Shown here piece by piece: positions 32,622-41,466 of a DNA stretch of 64,000 nucleotides. A model generated the notes under the pieces. The model ran no database searches and had not been told where the DNA came from. It worked only from the letters and a program-made list of their open reading frames with translations. Numbering within the stretch: the first letter of the stretch is position 1; each line of letters begins with the position of its first letter. The stretch comes from Bacteroidaceae bacterium (lineage in GTDB: Bacteria > Bacteroidota > Bacteroidia > Bacteroidales > Bacteroidaceae). Position numbers and translations under genes: made by a program. Location of the stretch: positions 1 to 64,000 of the forward strand of contig CABIXF010000017.1 in assembly GCA_902362595.1 (NCBI GenBank). The letters run 5' to 3'.

Positions 32622-34916
32622 ATGAACAGAATTCTTCAGAAGGAGCGTTTTTCCGAAAAAGTTTTTAAACTGGTTATTGAGGCTCCTTTGATTGCAAAAT
32701 CACGCAAAGCGGGGCATTTCGTAATTGTCCGTGTGGGAGAGAAGGGGGAACGTATGCCGCTGACCATTACTGCGGCCGACCCAGTGAAAGGAACCATCAC
32801 GCTGGTGGTACAGGAGGTGGGACTTTCGTCCACTCGTTTATGCGAACTGAATGTAGGCGACTATATTACGGATGTGGTAGGTCCGTTGGGAAAAGCCACT
32901 CATATTGAGAATTTCGGTACGGTGGTCTGTGCCGGAGGAGGAGTGGGAGTAGCGCCGATGCTCCCCATCGTACAGGCATTGAAAGCTGCTGGCAACCGGG
33001 TGATTACCGTATTGGCCGGACGTACCAAGGAACTGATTATCCTGGAAAAGGAAATGCGGGAAAGTTCCGACGAAGTGATTATCATGACCGACGATGGTTC
33101 TTACGGACAGAAAGGACTGGTGACGGAAGGGGTGGAAGCGGTCATCAAGCGGGAGAAGGTGGACAAGTGCTTTGCCATCGGTCCGGCCATCATGATGAAG
33201 TTTGTCTGCCTGCTGACGAAGAAATACGACATCCCGACCGATGTGTCTCTGAACACCATCATGGTGGATGGAACGGGTATGTGTGGTGCCTGCCGTATCA
33301 CTGTGGGAGGAAAGACGAAGTTCGTGTGTGTGGATGGTCCGGAATTCGACGGCCATCAGGTGGACTTTGACGAGATGCTCAAGCGTATGGGTGCCTTCAA
33401 GGACATCGAACGGGAGGAAATTCACAAGCTGGACGAGCATCCTGCGGCATGTGAAGCGGAACAGAGTGCTTCGGGCCGGAATGCGGAGTGGCGTGAAGCG
33501 TTGCGCAAGCGGATGAAGCCGAAAGAGCGTACCCTGATTCCTCGGGTGAAGATGAACGAACTGGACCCGGAATACCGCTCACACAGCCGCAAGGAGGAAG
33601 TGAACTTGGGACTGAACGAAGAACAGGCGCTGACGGAGGCCAAGCGATGTCTGGACTGTGCCAATCCTTCCTGTATGGAAGGTTGTCCGGTGGGCATTGA
33701 TATTCCGGGCTTCATCAAGAACATTGAGCGTGGAGAATTTCTGGAAGCAGCCCGTACGCTGAAGAAAACCAGTGCACTTCCGGCTGTGTGCGGACGTGTC
33801 TGTCCGCAGGAAAAGCAGTGTGAGTCGAAGTGTATCCACCTGAAGATGGGGCACGAAGCAGTGGCCATCGGTTACCTGGAACGTTTTGCAGCCGATTATG
33901 AGCGGGAAAGCGGACAGATTTCGGTTCCGGAAATTGCGACCAAGAACGGCATCAAGGTGGCGGTGGTCGGTTCGGGACCCGCGGGATTGTCGTTCGCGGG
34001 CGACATGGCCAAGATGGGATACGATGTGACTGTATTCGAGGCCCTGCACGAGATTGGTGGGGTACTGAAATACGGTATTCCGGAGTTCCGTCTGCCCAAC
34101 AAGATTGTGGACGTGGAAATCGAGAACTTGTCGAAGATGGGCGTGACTTTTGTGAAGGACTGCATCATTGGGAAGACCCTCAGTGTAGAAGAGTTGGAAA
34201 ACGAAGGCTTCAAGGGAATCTTTGTGGCTTCGGGTGCCGGATTGCCTAATTTCATGAATATCCCGGGCGAGAACTCCATCAACATCATGTCGTCCAACGA
34301 ATATCTGACCCGTGTGAACCTGATGGATGCGGCCAGTGAAGATTCCGACACTCCGGTGACCTTCGGTAAGCGGGTAGCTGTGATTGGAGGTGGAAATACG
34401 GCCATGGATTCTGTGCGTACGGCCCGCCGTTTGGGAGCGGAGAAAGCGATGATTATTTACCGTCGTTCGGAAGCGGAAATGCCGGCCCGACTGGAGGAAG
34501 TGAAACATGCCAAGGAGGAAGGCGTGGAATTCCTGACCCTGCACAATCCGATTGAATACATTGCCGACGAGAAAGGTCGGGTGAAACAAGTGGTGTTACA
34601 GAAAATGGAACTGGGCGAACCCGATGCGTCCGGTCGTCGTAGTCCGGTGCCTATTCCGGGGGCTACGGTGACATTGGACATTGATATGGCCATTGTCAGT
34701 GTGGGCGTTTCGCCAAATCCGATTGTGCCTCATTCTATTCCCGGTTTGGAACTGGGACGTAAGGGTACCATCGCAGTGAACGAGGACATGCAGTCGTCCA
34801 TCCCGACCATCTATGCCGGAGGAGATATCGTACGCGGTGGAGCCACCGTGATTCTGGCCATGGGTGACGGACGTCGTGCGGCAGCTGCCATGAATCGTCA
34901 GCTTCAGAAGGCATAA
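32622..34916 (+). CDS. Fused NfnAB-like NAD(P)H:ferredoxin oxidoreductase (DHODB-type plus GltD-type)
   Basis: This 764-residue flavoprotein joins two proteins that are separate in many organisms. Residues about 1-280 are a ferredoxin-reductase/DHODB-like module with a [2Fe-2S] site: VDGTGMCGAC supplies Asp216, Cys221 and Cys224, and Cys236 is in KFVCVDG. In the NfnAB transhydrogenase this cluster is held by one Asp and three Cys, which matches. Residues about 300-764 are GltD-like: Cys motifs CLDCANPSCMEGCPVG and CGRVCPQEKQCESKC for [4Fe-4S] clusters, FAD motif VGSGPAGLSFAGD and NADPH motif GGGNTAMDSVRTARRLGAEK. Databases often label this fusion dihydroorotate dehydrogenase B/glutamate synthase. 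Flavin-based electron bifurcation between NADH, NADPH and ferredoxin is the likely role, which fits the divergent ferredoxin-reducing operon. Confidence 0.88.
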   Translation: MNRILQKERFSEKVFKLVIEAPLIAKSRKAGHFVIVRVGEKGERMPLTITAADPVKGTITLVVQEVGLSSTRLCELNVGDYITDVVGPLGKATHIENFGTVVCAGGGVGVAPMLPIVQALKAAGNRVITVLAGRTKELIILEKEMRESSDEVIIMTDDGSYGQKGLVTEGVEAVIKREKVDKCFAIGPAIMMKFVCLLTKKYDIPTDVSLNTIMVDGTGMCGACRITVGGKTKFVCVDGPEFDGHQVDFDEMLKRMGAFKDIEREEIHKLDEHPAACEAEQSASGRNAEWREALRKRMKPKERTLIPRVKMNELDPEYRSHSRKEEVNLGLNEEQALTEAKRCLDCANPSCMEGCPVGIDIPGFIKNIERGEFLEAARTLKKTSALPAVCGRVCPQEKQCESKCIHLKMGHEAVAIGYLERFAADYERESGQISVPEIATKNGIKVAVVGSGPAGLSFAGDMAKMGYDVTVFEALHEIGGVLKYGIPEFRLPNKIVDVEIENLSKMGVTFVKDCIIGKTLSVEELENEGFKGIFVASGAGLPNFMNIPGENSINIMSSNEYLTRVNLMDAASEDSDTPVTFGKRVAVIGGGNTAMDSVRTARRLGAEKAMIIYRRSEAEMPARLEEVKHAKEEGVEFLTLHNPIEYIADEKGRVKQVVLQKMELGEPDASGRRSPVPIPGATVTLDIDMAIVSVGVSPNPIVPHSIPGLELGRKGTIAVNEDMQSSIPTIYAGGDIVRGGATVILAMGDGRRAAAAMNRQLQKA

Positions 34917-34939
34917 TCCTGTAAAAATAAGCTCATAAA

Positions 34940-34979
34940 AAAACGCTTAGACGTTTGGAAAAGAACGTCTAAGCGTTTT
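34940..34979 (+). terminator. Bidirectional terminator formed by the first two units of the 22-bp array
   Basis: AAAACGCTTAGACGTT (34940-34955) pairs perfectly with 34964-34979 around an 8-nt loop. A runs lie on the left and T-rich sequence on the right, so it can end the NfnAB-like transcript and possibly the opposing DUF4468 transcript. It begins 24 bp after the NfnAB-like stop. Confidence 0.7.
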
Positions 34980-35072
34980 CTTTTAAACGCCTTTACGTTT
35001 TAGATAAAACGTCGAAGCGTTTGAAGTAAAACGTCCTTGTGTTTGAGATAAAACGTAAGGACGTTTTTGGAA
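34941..35072. repeat. Six-unit 22-bp tandem repeat array between convergent genes
   Basis: Six units in perfect 22-bp register start at 34941, 34963, 34985, 35007, 35029 and 35051. Most begin AAACGt/c and carry a second CGTTT about 10 bp later, so each unit is itself a small degenerate palindrome and neighbouring units can pair. The array fills nearly the whole space between the NfnAB-like gene (ends 34916) and the DUF4468 gene (ends 35078). The array at 7761-7856 has the same period but a different core. No unique spacers are present. Confidence 0.8.
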
Positions 35073-35077
35073 TGAGG

Positions 35078-36118
35078 TTACTGACGCAGCAAAGTGCGGA
35101 TGATTTCGCCTGTGTACATGGTGTAAGATTTGCTGCTATCTGCTTGAATATTGAGTGATTTCAGGTCATCGGCTGTCATTTTCTGGCTCATAGACTTTTT
35201 GCATTCAATGACTGCGGCCGGCTGGTTGCTTCCCTGAGCGTAGAAGGTAATCTTATATTCCGTGCATTGTTCCATCAGGGCGCTGAGGGCGATACGGTCT
35301 TGGGCAATTAGCAGATAAGCCACGTTCTTATTGAACAACTTTCCAAAGCCTCCCCAGTTTTCCGGTTTGATTTCGATTTCTTCCTCGTTGGCGGTCAGGG
35401 TGATGCGTCCGTTCTGCAGCTGGTTGTTCCAGTTGTCTGTAAGTTTCGTTACATCTATTTCTTTCAGTTCGCCAGTTAATGCTGGTGTTAGCGGAGTAGC
35501 TGCTACGGTTGTGGCAGAAGTGGTTCCGTTGGCCAATACCTTTTGTCCCAGTGCATCGGTAGCCGACTGGAAAAGCTGGTCTTTCAGGTCGATGGTCTCG
35601 CGGCGGAATTTTCCGCAGATGGGAGCAAGTTTCGTTTTCTTTTTGTTCAGTGCCATGTCATCGGTAATCCATTCTTCAGCCGTAAACTTCTGTCCTCCGT
35701 CACGGTTTTCATCGTACCAGTAGCGGATACGGGTCATAGTCATGTGGCATACCCCGTCGGTTACATGGATAAAGTATTGGTAATAGATACGGGTACGGTC
35801 CAATGAAAGGGCAGAAGAGGAGAATACCATGTATTCTTCCGCCGAAGCGGCGATGTCGCCTTCTTCTTCATTGGTATAGACCACCCGACTTAGCAGTTTC
35901 CCGTCGGGTTTGAAACGGTTGTTGGCCCAGTCAAGCATTTGCTGGTAGAGTTGTTCTTTGGAAAGAGAGGGAGCTTGGATGTCGTGAGTGAAAGTCACTT
36001 TTCCATCGTCCAATGTGACAGCTCCTACCAAATACTTCGGGTCAGTATTGTCTTTTTTGTCTTTGGCCATTCCAAACAATGGCAGACAAGCCAATAGAAT
36101 GAATAACAGTTTTTTCAT
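35078..36118 (-). CDS. DUF4468 domain-containing exported protein
   Basis: This 346-residue protein has a signal peptide (MKKLLFILLACLPLFGMA, then KDKK), which fixes the ATG at 36118 rather than the open frame to 36214. Residues about 30-200 are DUF4468, a Bacteroidales family with a TBP-like fold (VTFTHDIQAPSLSKEQLYQQ, VVYTNEEEGDIAAS, ITDDMALNKKKTK). A second region about 235-340 repeats a related pattern of unknown role. The function of DUF4468 proteins is not established. The gene is convergent with the NfnAB-like gene and divergent from the arginase-fold gene. Confidence 0.85.
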   Translation of the reverse strand: MKKLLFILLACLPLFGMAKDKKDNTDPKYLVGAVTLDDGKVTFTHDIQAPSLSKEQLYQQMLDWANNRFKPDGKLLSRVVYTNEEEGDIAASAEEYMVFSSSALSLDRTRIYYQYFIHVTDGVCHMTMTRIRYWYDENRDGGQKFTAEEWITDDMALNKKKTKLAPICGKFRRETIDLKDQLFQSATDALGQKVLANGTTSATTVAATPLTPALTGELKEIDVTKLTDNWNNQLQNGRITLTANEEEIEIKPENWGGFGKLFNKNVAYLLIAQDRIALSALMEQCTEYKITFYAQGSNQPAAVIECKKSMSQKMTADDLKSLNIQADSSKSYTMYTGEIIRTLLRQ

Positions 36119-36320
36119 GATTCGTATATATGATTTACAATTTAAATTTGTGGGGTGAATATAGTTATTTCTGCCATATTGTTTGTAAAGATAGCCATTT
36201 TTTTTCTCCTGCATGCAGGAATTGGATTTCTTATTATTTTTTAGGGGAGGCTGTCATTTTGTCATTTGCGAATTAGGTATGATGTTTGCGGAATTTATTT
36301 GAATAAAAGATACTAATGAT

Positions 36321-37094
36321 ATGAATACAAAGAACGACGGACGAGTGGTGATTATGAATTTCACGGGTGTGTACGACTGGGAACGTTTTTCGCATGAGCG
36401 GAATTACACGTGGCTGGATTGTACGCATCTGAAGGGTACGGAATGTTATTGTGACAAAGAAGGGGCTAAGGCTTTAAAGCAATTGATAGCCGATTATCCC
36501 GTCAAAGCCATTCATTTTATTGACTCCGGCAATTATCATTATTTGACAAAGTTCTGGACCGACAAGATTCGGCAGCCTTTTTCATTGGTGGTGTTTGACC
36601 ATCATCCTGACATGCAGCCTCCGTTGTTTGAAGGTGTAATCTCTTGTGGAGGATGGGTGAAGGATGTGATGGACACCAACCCTTACGTGCGGAATGTGAT
36701 TCTGGCAGGAGTGTCGGAAAAATTGAAGGAGGCTATTCCGGAAGCTTATCGGGAGCGGGTGATTTTCTACGGCGAGAAGGAACTTTCGCATGAAGAAGCC
36801 TGGAAGCGGTTCTCGGCACAACATGTGGAGGGGCCGGTGTACCTGTCAATTGATAAGGATGTGTTGGATGCGCATTCTGCTGCGACCAACTGGGATCAGG
36901 GAGAGCTGTCGCTGCCGGAACTGGAGCAGCTGCTGTCGGTGGTGTTGCGCCAGGAGCAGGTGATAGGCATTGATATCTGTGGAGAGTGCCCTACCACCTT
37001 GGATATTTTCAAAGAGAAGCAAGAAGTAGCTCTTGATAGCCGGGCCAATCAGGAATTGTTGGATTTTTTTCGGCGGAACCAACTAAATGAATGA
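36321..37094 (+). CDS. Arginase/agmatinase/formiminoglutamase-fold protein
   Basis: This 257-residue protein has the ureohydrolase metal-site pattern: VVFDHHPDMQPP (Asp-His-x-x-Asp) and YLSIDKDVLDAH (Asp-x-Asp), with ICGECP near the C-terminus. The usual N-terminal GGDHS motif is not obvious; IHFIDSGNYHYLT lies where it might be, which suggests a divergent member that may act on a different substrate. It is cytoplasmic. A strong bidirectional terminator follows two bases after the stop. The substrate is not assigned. Confidence 0.75.
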   Translation: MNTKNDGRVVIMNFTGVYDWERFSHERNYTWLDCTHLKGTECYCDKEGAKALKQLIADYPVKAIHFIDSGNYHYLTKFWTDKIRQPFSLVVFDHHPDMQPPLFEGVISCGGWVKDVMDTNPYVRNVILAGVSEKLKEAIPEAYRERVIFYGEKELSHEEAWKRFSAQHVEGPVYLSIDKDVLDAHSAATNWDQGELSLPELEQLLSVVLRQEQVIGIDICGECPTTLDIFKEKQEVALDSRANQELLDFFRRNQLNE

Positions 37095-37095
37095 A

Positions 37096-37132
37096 AAAAT
37101 CCCGTTTCCAAATCGAATGGAAACGGGATTTT
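37096..37132. terminator. Bidirectional terminator between the arginase-fold gene and rpiB
   Basis: AAAATCCCGTTTCC (37096-37109) pairs perfectly with GGAAACGGGATTTT (37119-37132) around a 9-nt loop, with A residues before and T residues after the stem. It serves the plus-strand gene ending at 37094 and the minus-strand rpiB ending at 37177. Confidence 0.85.
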
Positions 37133-37176
37133 CTATTTCGCCTCAAATGAATAGATTTTTCTGAATAATCTCAGAA

Positions 37177-37611
37177 TTACCGAACTGGCATCTTGTCAAT
37201 CCTTGCCTGATGACGTCCGCCTTCAAAGTCGGTCGTAAAGAATTCTGTCATAATCTTGTCGGCAGTGGCTTCGTCGATGAAACGTCCCGGCATGACCAAT
37301 ACGTTGGCATCGTTGTGCTGACGGGCCAAATGGGCGATTTCCGGAATCCAGCAAAGTGCCGCACGGATACCCTGATGCTTGTTCAGCGTCATGCTGATGC
37401 CTTCTCCGCTTCCGCAGATGGCAATGCCCGGATAGCATTCACCTTTTTCTACGGCCAACGCCAATGGATGTGCATAATCGGGATAGTCGCAACTTTCTGT
37501 AGAGTAAGTACCAAAATCCTTGTATTCCCATCCTTTAGCTTCCAGCCATTTTTTTACGTATTGTTTCAATTCAAATCCGGCATGGTCGGATGCAAGTCCT
37601 ATTGTTTTCAT
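37177..37611 (-). CDS. rpiB: Ribose-5-phosphate isomerase B
   Basis: RpiB interconverts ribose-5-phosphate and ribulose-5-phosphate. The 144-residue protein shows SDHAGFELK at the N-terminus, the active-site CGSGEGISMT with Cys66, and MPGRFIDEATA. The start codon overlaps the transketolase stop by one base (TAATG), which implies translational coupling. It is the last gene of the arabinose/pentose-phosphate region. Confidence 0.96.
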   Translation of the reverse strand: MKTIGLASDHAGFELKQYVKKWLEAKGWEYKDFGTYSTESCDYPDYAHPLALAVEKGECYPGIAICGSGEGISMTLNKHQGIRAALCWIPEIAHLARQHNDANVLVMPGRFIDEATADKIMTEFFTTDFEGGRHQARIDKMPVR

Positions 37612-39626
37612 TAGAGCATTTCTTTTACTTGGTTATACACATTTTCTGCGGTGAATCCCAGTTTTTCATCCAGCACTTTGTAAGGAGCAGAGAAACCGAA
37701 TGATTCCAGGCCCCAGATTTTACCGTTGGCACCTACCAGTCCGAGCAAGTTTACCGGCAGTCCGGCTGTCAGACCGAATACTTTGGCTCCTGTAGGAATG
37801 ATGCTTTCCTGATATTCCTTGCTCTGGCTGCGGAACAAGCCTTCTGACGGTACAGAAACGATGCGGGTTTTGATGCCGTCTTTGTGCAACAGTTCAGCTC
37901 CGGCTACCAGTGTAGAAACTTCAGAACCAGAAGCTACCATGATGACATCCGGATTTTCGTCAGAACCTGCTACGATGTAAGCTCCTTTGGCAGCCTGTGC
38001 ATAGTCTGTTCCTTCCGGCAACATGTTGATGTTCTGGCGAGACAGAATCAAAGCCGACGGAGTATCGGTATTTTCCATAGCCAGTTTCCAGCAAACAGTC
38101 GTTTCTTCTGCATCGGCCGGACGGAGAACCAACATAGAGTTCTTTCCGTGGTGGTTTTTCAGTTTTTCCATCAAACGAATCTGTGCTTCCTGTTCTACCG
38201 GTTCGTGTGTAGGTCCGTCTTCTCCTACGCGGAATGCATCGTGTGTCCAGATGAATTTCACTGGCAACTGCATGAGGGCAGCCATACGTACGGCTGGTTT
38301 CATGTAGTCTGAGAATACGAAGAAGGTACCGCAAGCTGCGATGACACCGCCATGCAAAGCCATACCGATGCAGCAGCAAGCCATGGTCAGTTCAGCTACT
38401 CCGGCTTGGAAGAAGGCACCGCTGAAATCTCCGTTGGTGAAGGCGTGAGTCTGTTTCAGGAAGCCGTCGGTCTTATCTGAGTTAGACAAGTCGGCAGAAG
38501 CACAAATCATGTTAGGAACCTGCTGTGCCAATGCGCCCAATACGGTAGCCGATGCGTTACGGGTTGCATCGTTTGCTTTCTGCTGGATGTGTGCCCAGTC
38601 TACTTTCGGTGCAGCACCACTGAACCATTCTTTCAGTTGTGCGGCTTTTTCCGGGTTGGCGGCAGCCCATGCAGCTTCTTCTTCATGACGGGCAGCTGCG
38701 ATGGCTTTCAGTTCTTCTGCACGTTTGGCGTAGATTTCTTTTACGTCGTCGAAAATAACGAACGGATTTTCCGGATCACCGCCTAAGTTCAGGATGGTAT
38801 TTTTGTAAGCGTCGCCACCCAGAGGAGCTCCGTGAGTCTTGCAGTTATGTTCGTATGAAGTGTTGTCTGCCTTGCGGGCACCCTTACCCATAATACATTT
38901 ACCGATAATCAGGGTCGGGCGTTTGCTCTCAGCTTTTGCTGCATTCAAGGCTGTACGGATTTCTTCGCAGTCGTTACCGTTGATTTCGATGACGTTCCAT
39001 CCCCATGCACGGTATTTCATGGCTGTATCTTCCGTAGTTACATCCTTTGTTTCAGTAGACAACTGAATTTCGTTGGAGTCGTAGAACATAATCAGGTTGT
39101 CCAGTCCCAGGCATCCGGCAATACGTCCGCTGCCCTGAGAGATTTCTTCCTGAATACCTCCATCTGAGATATATGCATAGATAGTTTCTTTTGCAAAAGT
39201 CGGATTGCCTGTGCGGGCAGCCAGGAATTTAGCAGCGATGGCAGCACCTACCGCAAAGGTATGTCCCTGTCCGAGCGGACCGGATGTATTTTCAATGCCG
39301 CGCATTACGTCTACTTCCGGATGTCCCGGAGTAGGAGAACCCCACTGGCGCAGTTGCTGCAATTCTTCCAATGTGAATTTTCCGATGAGTGCCAGCTGTG
39401 AATACAACATCGGAGACATGTGACCCGGGTCGAGGAAGAAACGGTCACGTCCTTCCCATTTCGGGTTCTGAGGATCATATTGCAGGAACTCAGAGTACAG
39501 TACATTGATGAAATCGGCTCCACCCATTGCACCTCCGGGATGACCGGATTTCGCTTTTTCAACCATTGATGCAGCTAAAATACGAATATTGTCAGCGGCA
39601 TGGTTCATTACTTGTTTACTGTTCAT
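37611..39626 (-). CDS. tkt: Transketolase
   Basis: This 671-residue TPP enzyme transfers two-carbon units in the pentose phosphate pathway and processes the xylulose-5-phosphate formed from arabinose. The N-terminal TPP domain contains KSGHPGGAMGGAD and YISDGGIQEE; the Pyr domain contains HDAFRVGEDGPTHEPVEQ; and the C-terminal domain follows from about residue 540. It is coupled to rpiB and has its own promoter at 39700-39731, so it can be expressed apart from the arabinose-specific genes. Confidence 0.97.
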   Translation of the reverse strand: MNSKQVMNHAADNIRILAASMVEKAKSGHPGGAMGGADFINVLYSEFLQYDPQNPKWEGRDRFFLDPGHMSPMLYSQLALIGKFTLEELQQLRQWGSPTPGHPEVDVMRGIENTSGPLGQGHTFAVGAAIAAKFLAARTGNPTFAKETIYAYISDGGIQEEISQGSGRIAGCLGLDNLIMFYDSNEIQLSTETKDVTTEDTAMKYRAWGWNVIEINGNDCEEIRTALNAAKAESKRPTLIIGKCIMGKGARKADNTSYEHNCKTHGAPLGGDAYKNTILNLGGDPENPFVIFDDVKEIYAKRAEELKAIAAARHEEEAAWAAANPEKAAQLKEWFSGAAPKVDWAHIQQKANDATRNASATVLGALAQQVPNMICASADLSNSDKTDGFLKQTHAFTNGDFSGAFFQAGVAELTMACCCIGMALHGGVIAACGTFFVFSDYMKPAVRMAALMQLPVKFIWTHDAFRVGEDGPTHEPVEQEAQIRLMEKLKNHHGKNSMLVLRPADAEETTVCWKLAMENTDTPSALILSRQNINMLPEGTDYAQAAKGAYIVAGSDENPDVIMVASGSEVSTLVAGAELLHKDGIKTRIVSVPSEGLFRSQSKEYQESIIPTGAKVFGLTAGLPVNLLGLVGANGKIWGLESFGFSAPYKVLDEKLGFTAENVYNQVKEML

Positions 39627-39699
39627 ATTATTAATTTTTTAATTTGTATGCTACATAAGGCAGACACCGCTATGGGTACCTGCTTCTTGAAATTATGAG

Positions 39700-39731
39700 C
39701 AAAGGTATGACATTTATATGTAAATTACAAA
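39700..39731 (-). promoter_or_regulatory. Promoter of tkt-rpiB
   Basis: On the minus strand TTTG (39731-39728), a 20-bp spacer and TACCTTTG (39707-39700) match both promoter elements. The transketolase ATG is 73 bp downstream. Confidence 0.8.
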
Positions 39732-39761
39732 GTGGAAGTAAGTTATTTATTTCACATTTTT

Positions 39762-41360
39762 TTACTTCTTGTATTTCACTGCAGCCTCTTCTACAGGCAG
39801 ACAAGCCTTGTATTTTTCAATATAAGCGTTGAATCCGGCTACGTTTTCTGCCGTAGGTGATACCTCTACGCCTGCATTGCCTGCAAATACCTTTTCGTCG
39901 AGGAAGTCGGCTAAAGACTGCTTCTTGTCATTATTTACCAGGTAAGAACCCAGCAGGGCGATACCCCATGCACCGCCTTCACCGGCCGTCTCCATGACAG
40001 AAATCGGAGAATTGATGGCTGCAGCCAATACACGCTGGCCTACACCTTTGGTGCGGAACAAACCGCCATGACCCGTAATGCGGTCTACCTTAATCTTTTC
40101 TTCGTTGAAGAGGATGTCATTACCAATTTTTAATACGCCTACAGAAGCATACAAGTGAGCGCGCATGAAGTTAGCCAGATTGAATTTGTCGTTGGCTGTA
40201 CGCACGAACAACGGGCGTCCTTCTGTCAGTCCTGTCACAGGTTCGCCTGAGAAGTAGTTGTAGGAAATCAGTCCACCGCAGTCGGCATCACCTGTCAAAG
40301 CGTTATTGTACAGCTTGCCGAAGATTTCGTCCATGTCTACCGGCATGCCCATCAGTTCCTGGTATTCCTTGAACAGGTTGACCCATGCGTTCAGGTCGGA
40401 AGTACAGTTGTTGCAGTGTACCATGGCTACCAGACTACCGTCGGGAGTAGTCACCATATCAATCATTTCATACGGTTTTGACAGGTCTTTTTCCAGTACA
40501 ATCATAGAGAAGGAAGAAGTACCGGCTGAAACGTTACCAGTCCGCTGTTTTACGGCATTGGTGGCCACCATGCCTGTGCCCGCATCTCCTTCCGGAGGAC
40601 ATACAGGAATGCCTGCCTTCAAGTGGCCGGATACATCCAGCTTCTTGGCACCTTCTTCGGTCAGGCAACCGGCATTTTCTCCGGCCAGCAAGACTTTAGG
40701 CAGGATGTCGGTCAGTTTCCAGCTGAATCCGTAGGGAGCCACCAGTTTGTCGAACTTAGCCACCATTTCGGCAGAATAGTTCTTTGTGGCAGGGTCGATA
40801 GGAAGCATACCGGACGCATCACCGATACCCAGTACCTTTTCACCGGTAATCTGCCAGTGTACATAGCCGGCAAGTGTGGTAAGGAACGTGATGTCTTTTA
40901 CGTGCTCTTCCTTGTTCAGGATGGCCTGATACAGGTGAGAGATACTCCATCTCAGAGGAATGTTATAGACGAACAGTTCAGACAGTTCGGCCGCAGCTTT
41001 TCCAGTGTTGGTATTTCTCCAGGTGCGGAAAGGTACCAGAATTTCAGCCTTGTCATTGAAAGGCATATAGCCGTGCATCATGGCACTGATACCGATGGCT
41101 GCCAGCGTTTCGATTTCTATGCCATATTGTTTTTTTACGTTAGCGCGAAGATCGGCGTAGCAATCTTGTAGCCCAGCCCAGATAGCTTCAATGCTGTAGG
41201 TCCAGAGTCCGTCTACCAACTGGTTTTCCCACGTATGACTACCTTGTGCGATGGGTTTGTTTTCCTGGTCAATCAAGACAGCTTTGATTCGGGTGGAACC
41301 GAATTCAATACCCAAAATGGCCTTGCCTGCCTCAATGGTTGACTTAGCATCTGATTTCAT
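39762..41360 (-). CDS. FGGY-family carbohydrate kinase, probable L-ribulokinase
   Basis: The 532-residue protein is a two-domain FGGY kinase: [17 protein letters not shown] is the N-terminal phosphate loop, [15 protein letters not shown] and [14 protein letters not shown] lie in the hinge region, and [16 protein letters not shown] and [18 protein letters not shown] are in the C-terminal domain. The family includes xylulokinases and ribulokinases. Because araA and araD lie directly upstream and no other ribulokinase is present, L-ribulose is the likely substrate, giving L-ribulose-5-phosphate for AraD. I recall the Bacteroides arabinose cluster having a similar gene in this place. A hairpin separates it from araA. 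Confidence 0.85.
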   Translation of the reverse strand: MKSDAKSTIEAGKAILGIEFGSTRIKAVLIDQENKPIAQGSHTWENQLVDGLWTYSIEAIWAGLQDCYADLRANVKKQYGIEIETLAAIGISAMMHGYMPFNDKAEILVPFRTWRNTNTGKAAAELSELFVYNIPLRWSISHLYQAILNKEEHVKDITFLTTLAGYVHWQITGEKVLGIGDASGMLPIDPATKNYSAEMVAKFDKLVAPYGFSWKLTDILPKVLLAGENAGCLTEEGAKKLDVSGHLKAGIPVCPPEGDAGTGMVATNAVKQRTGNVSAGTSSFSMIVLEKDLSKPYEMIDMVTTPDGSLVAMVHCNNCTSDLNAWVNLFKEYQELMGMPVDMDEIFGKLYNNALTGDADCGGLISYNYFSGEPVTGLTEGRPLFVRTANDKFNLANFMRAHLYASVGVLKIGNDILFNEEKIKVDRITGHGGLFRTKGVGQRVLAAAINSPISVMETAGEGGAWGIALLGSYLVNNDKKQSLADFLDEKVFAGNAGVEVSPTAENVAGFNAYIEKYKACLPVEEAAVKYKK

Positions 41361-41408
41361 ATCAAAATCAACAATTTAAAGTTAAGAAATAAAGCAATAG
41401 GAAAAATT

Positions 41409-41448
41409 AAAAGTGCTGCCAGAAAGAAGGTTTCTGTCCAGCACTTTT
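41409..41448 (-). terminator. Hairpin between araA and the kinase gene
   Basis: AAAAGTGCTG (41409-41418) pairs with CAGCACTTTT (41439-41448), extended by an inner AGAAA/TTTCT. On the minus strand AATTTTTCC follows. It may partly terminate the upstream arabinose transcript, or define an mRNA end between araA and the kinase gene. No promoter for the kinase gene was recognised after it. Confidence 0.6.
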
Positions 41449-41466
41449 AATGAAACTGACAAAGTA

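Noticed and set aside
34941..35072. CRISPR array interpretation of the 22-bp repeats (also considered at 7761-7856)
   Set aside because: Repeats are contiguous and degenerate without unique spacers, and no cas gene is in the window.
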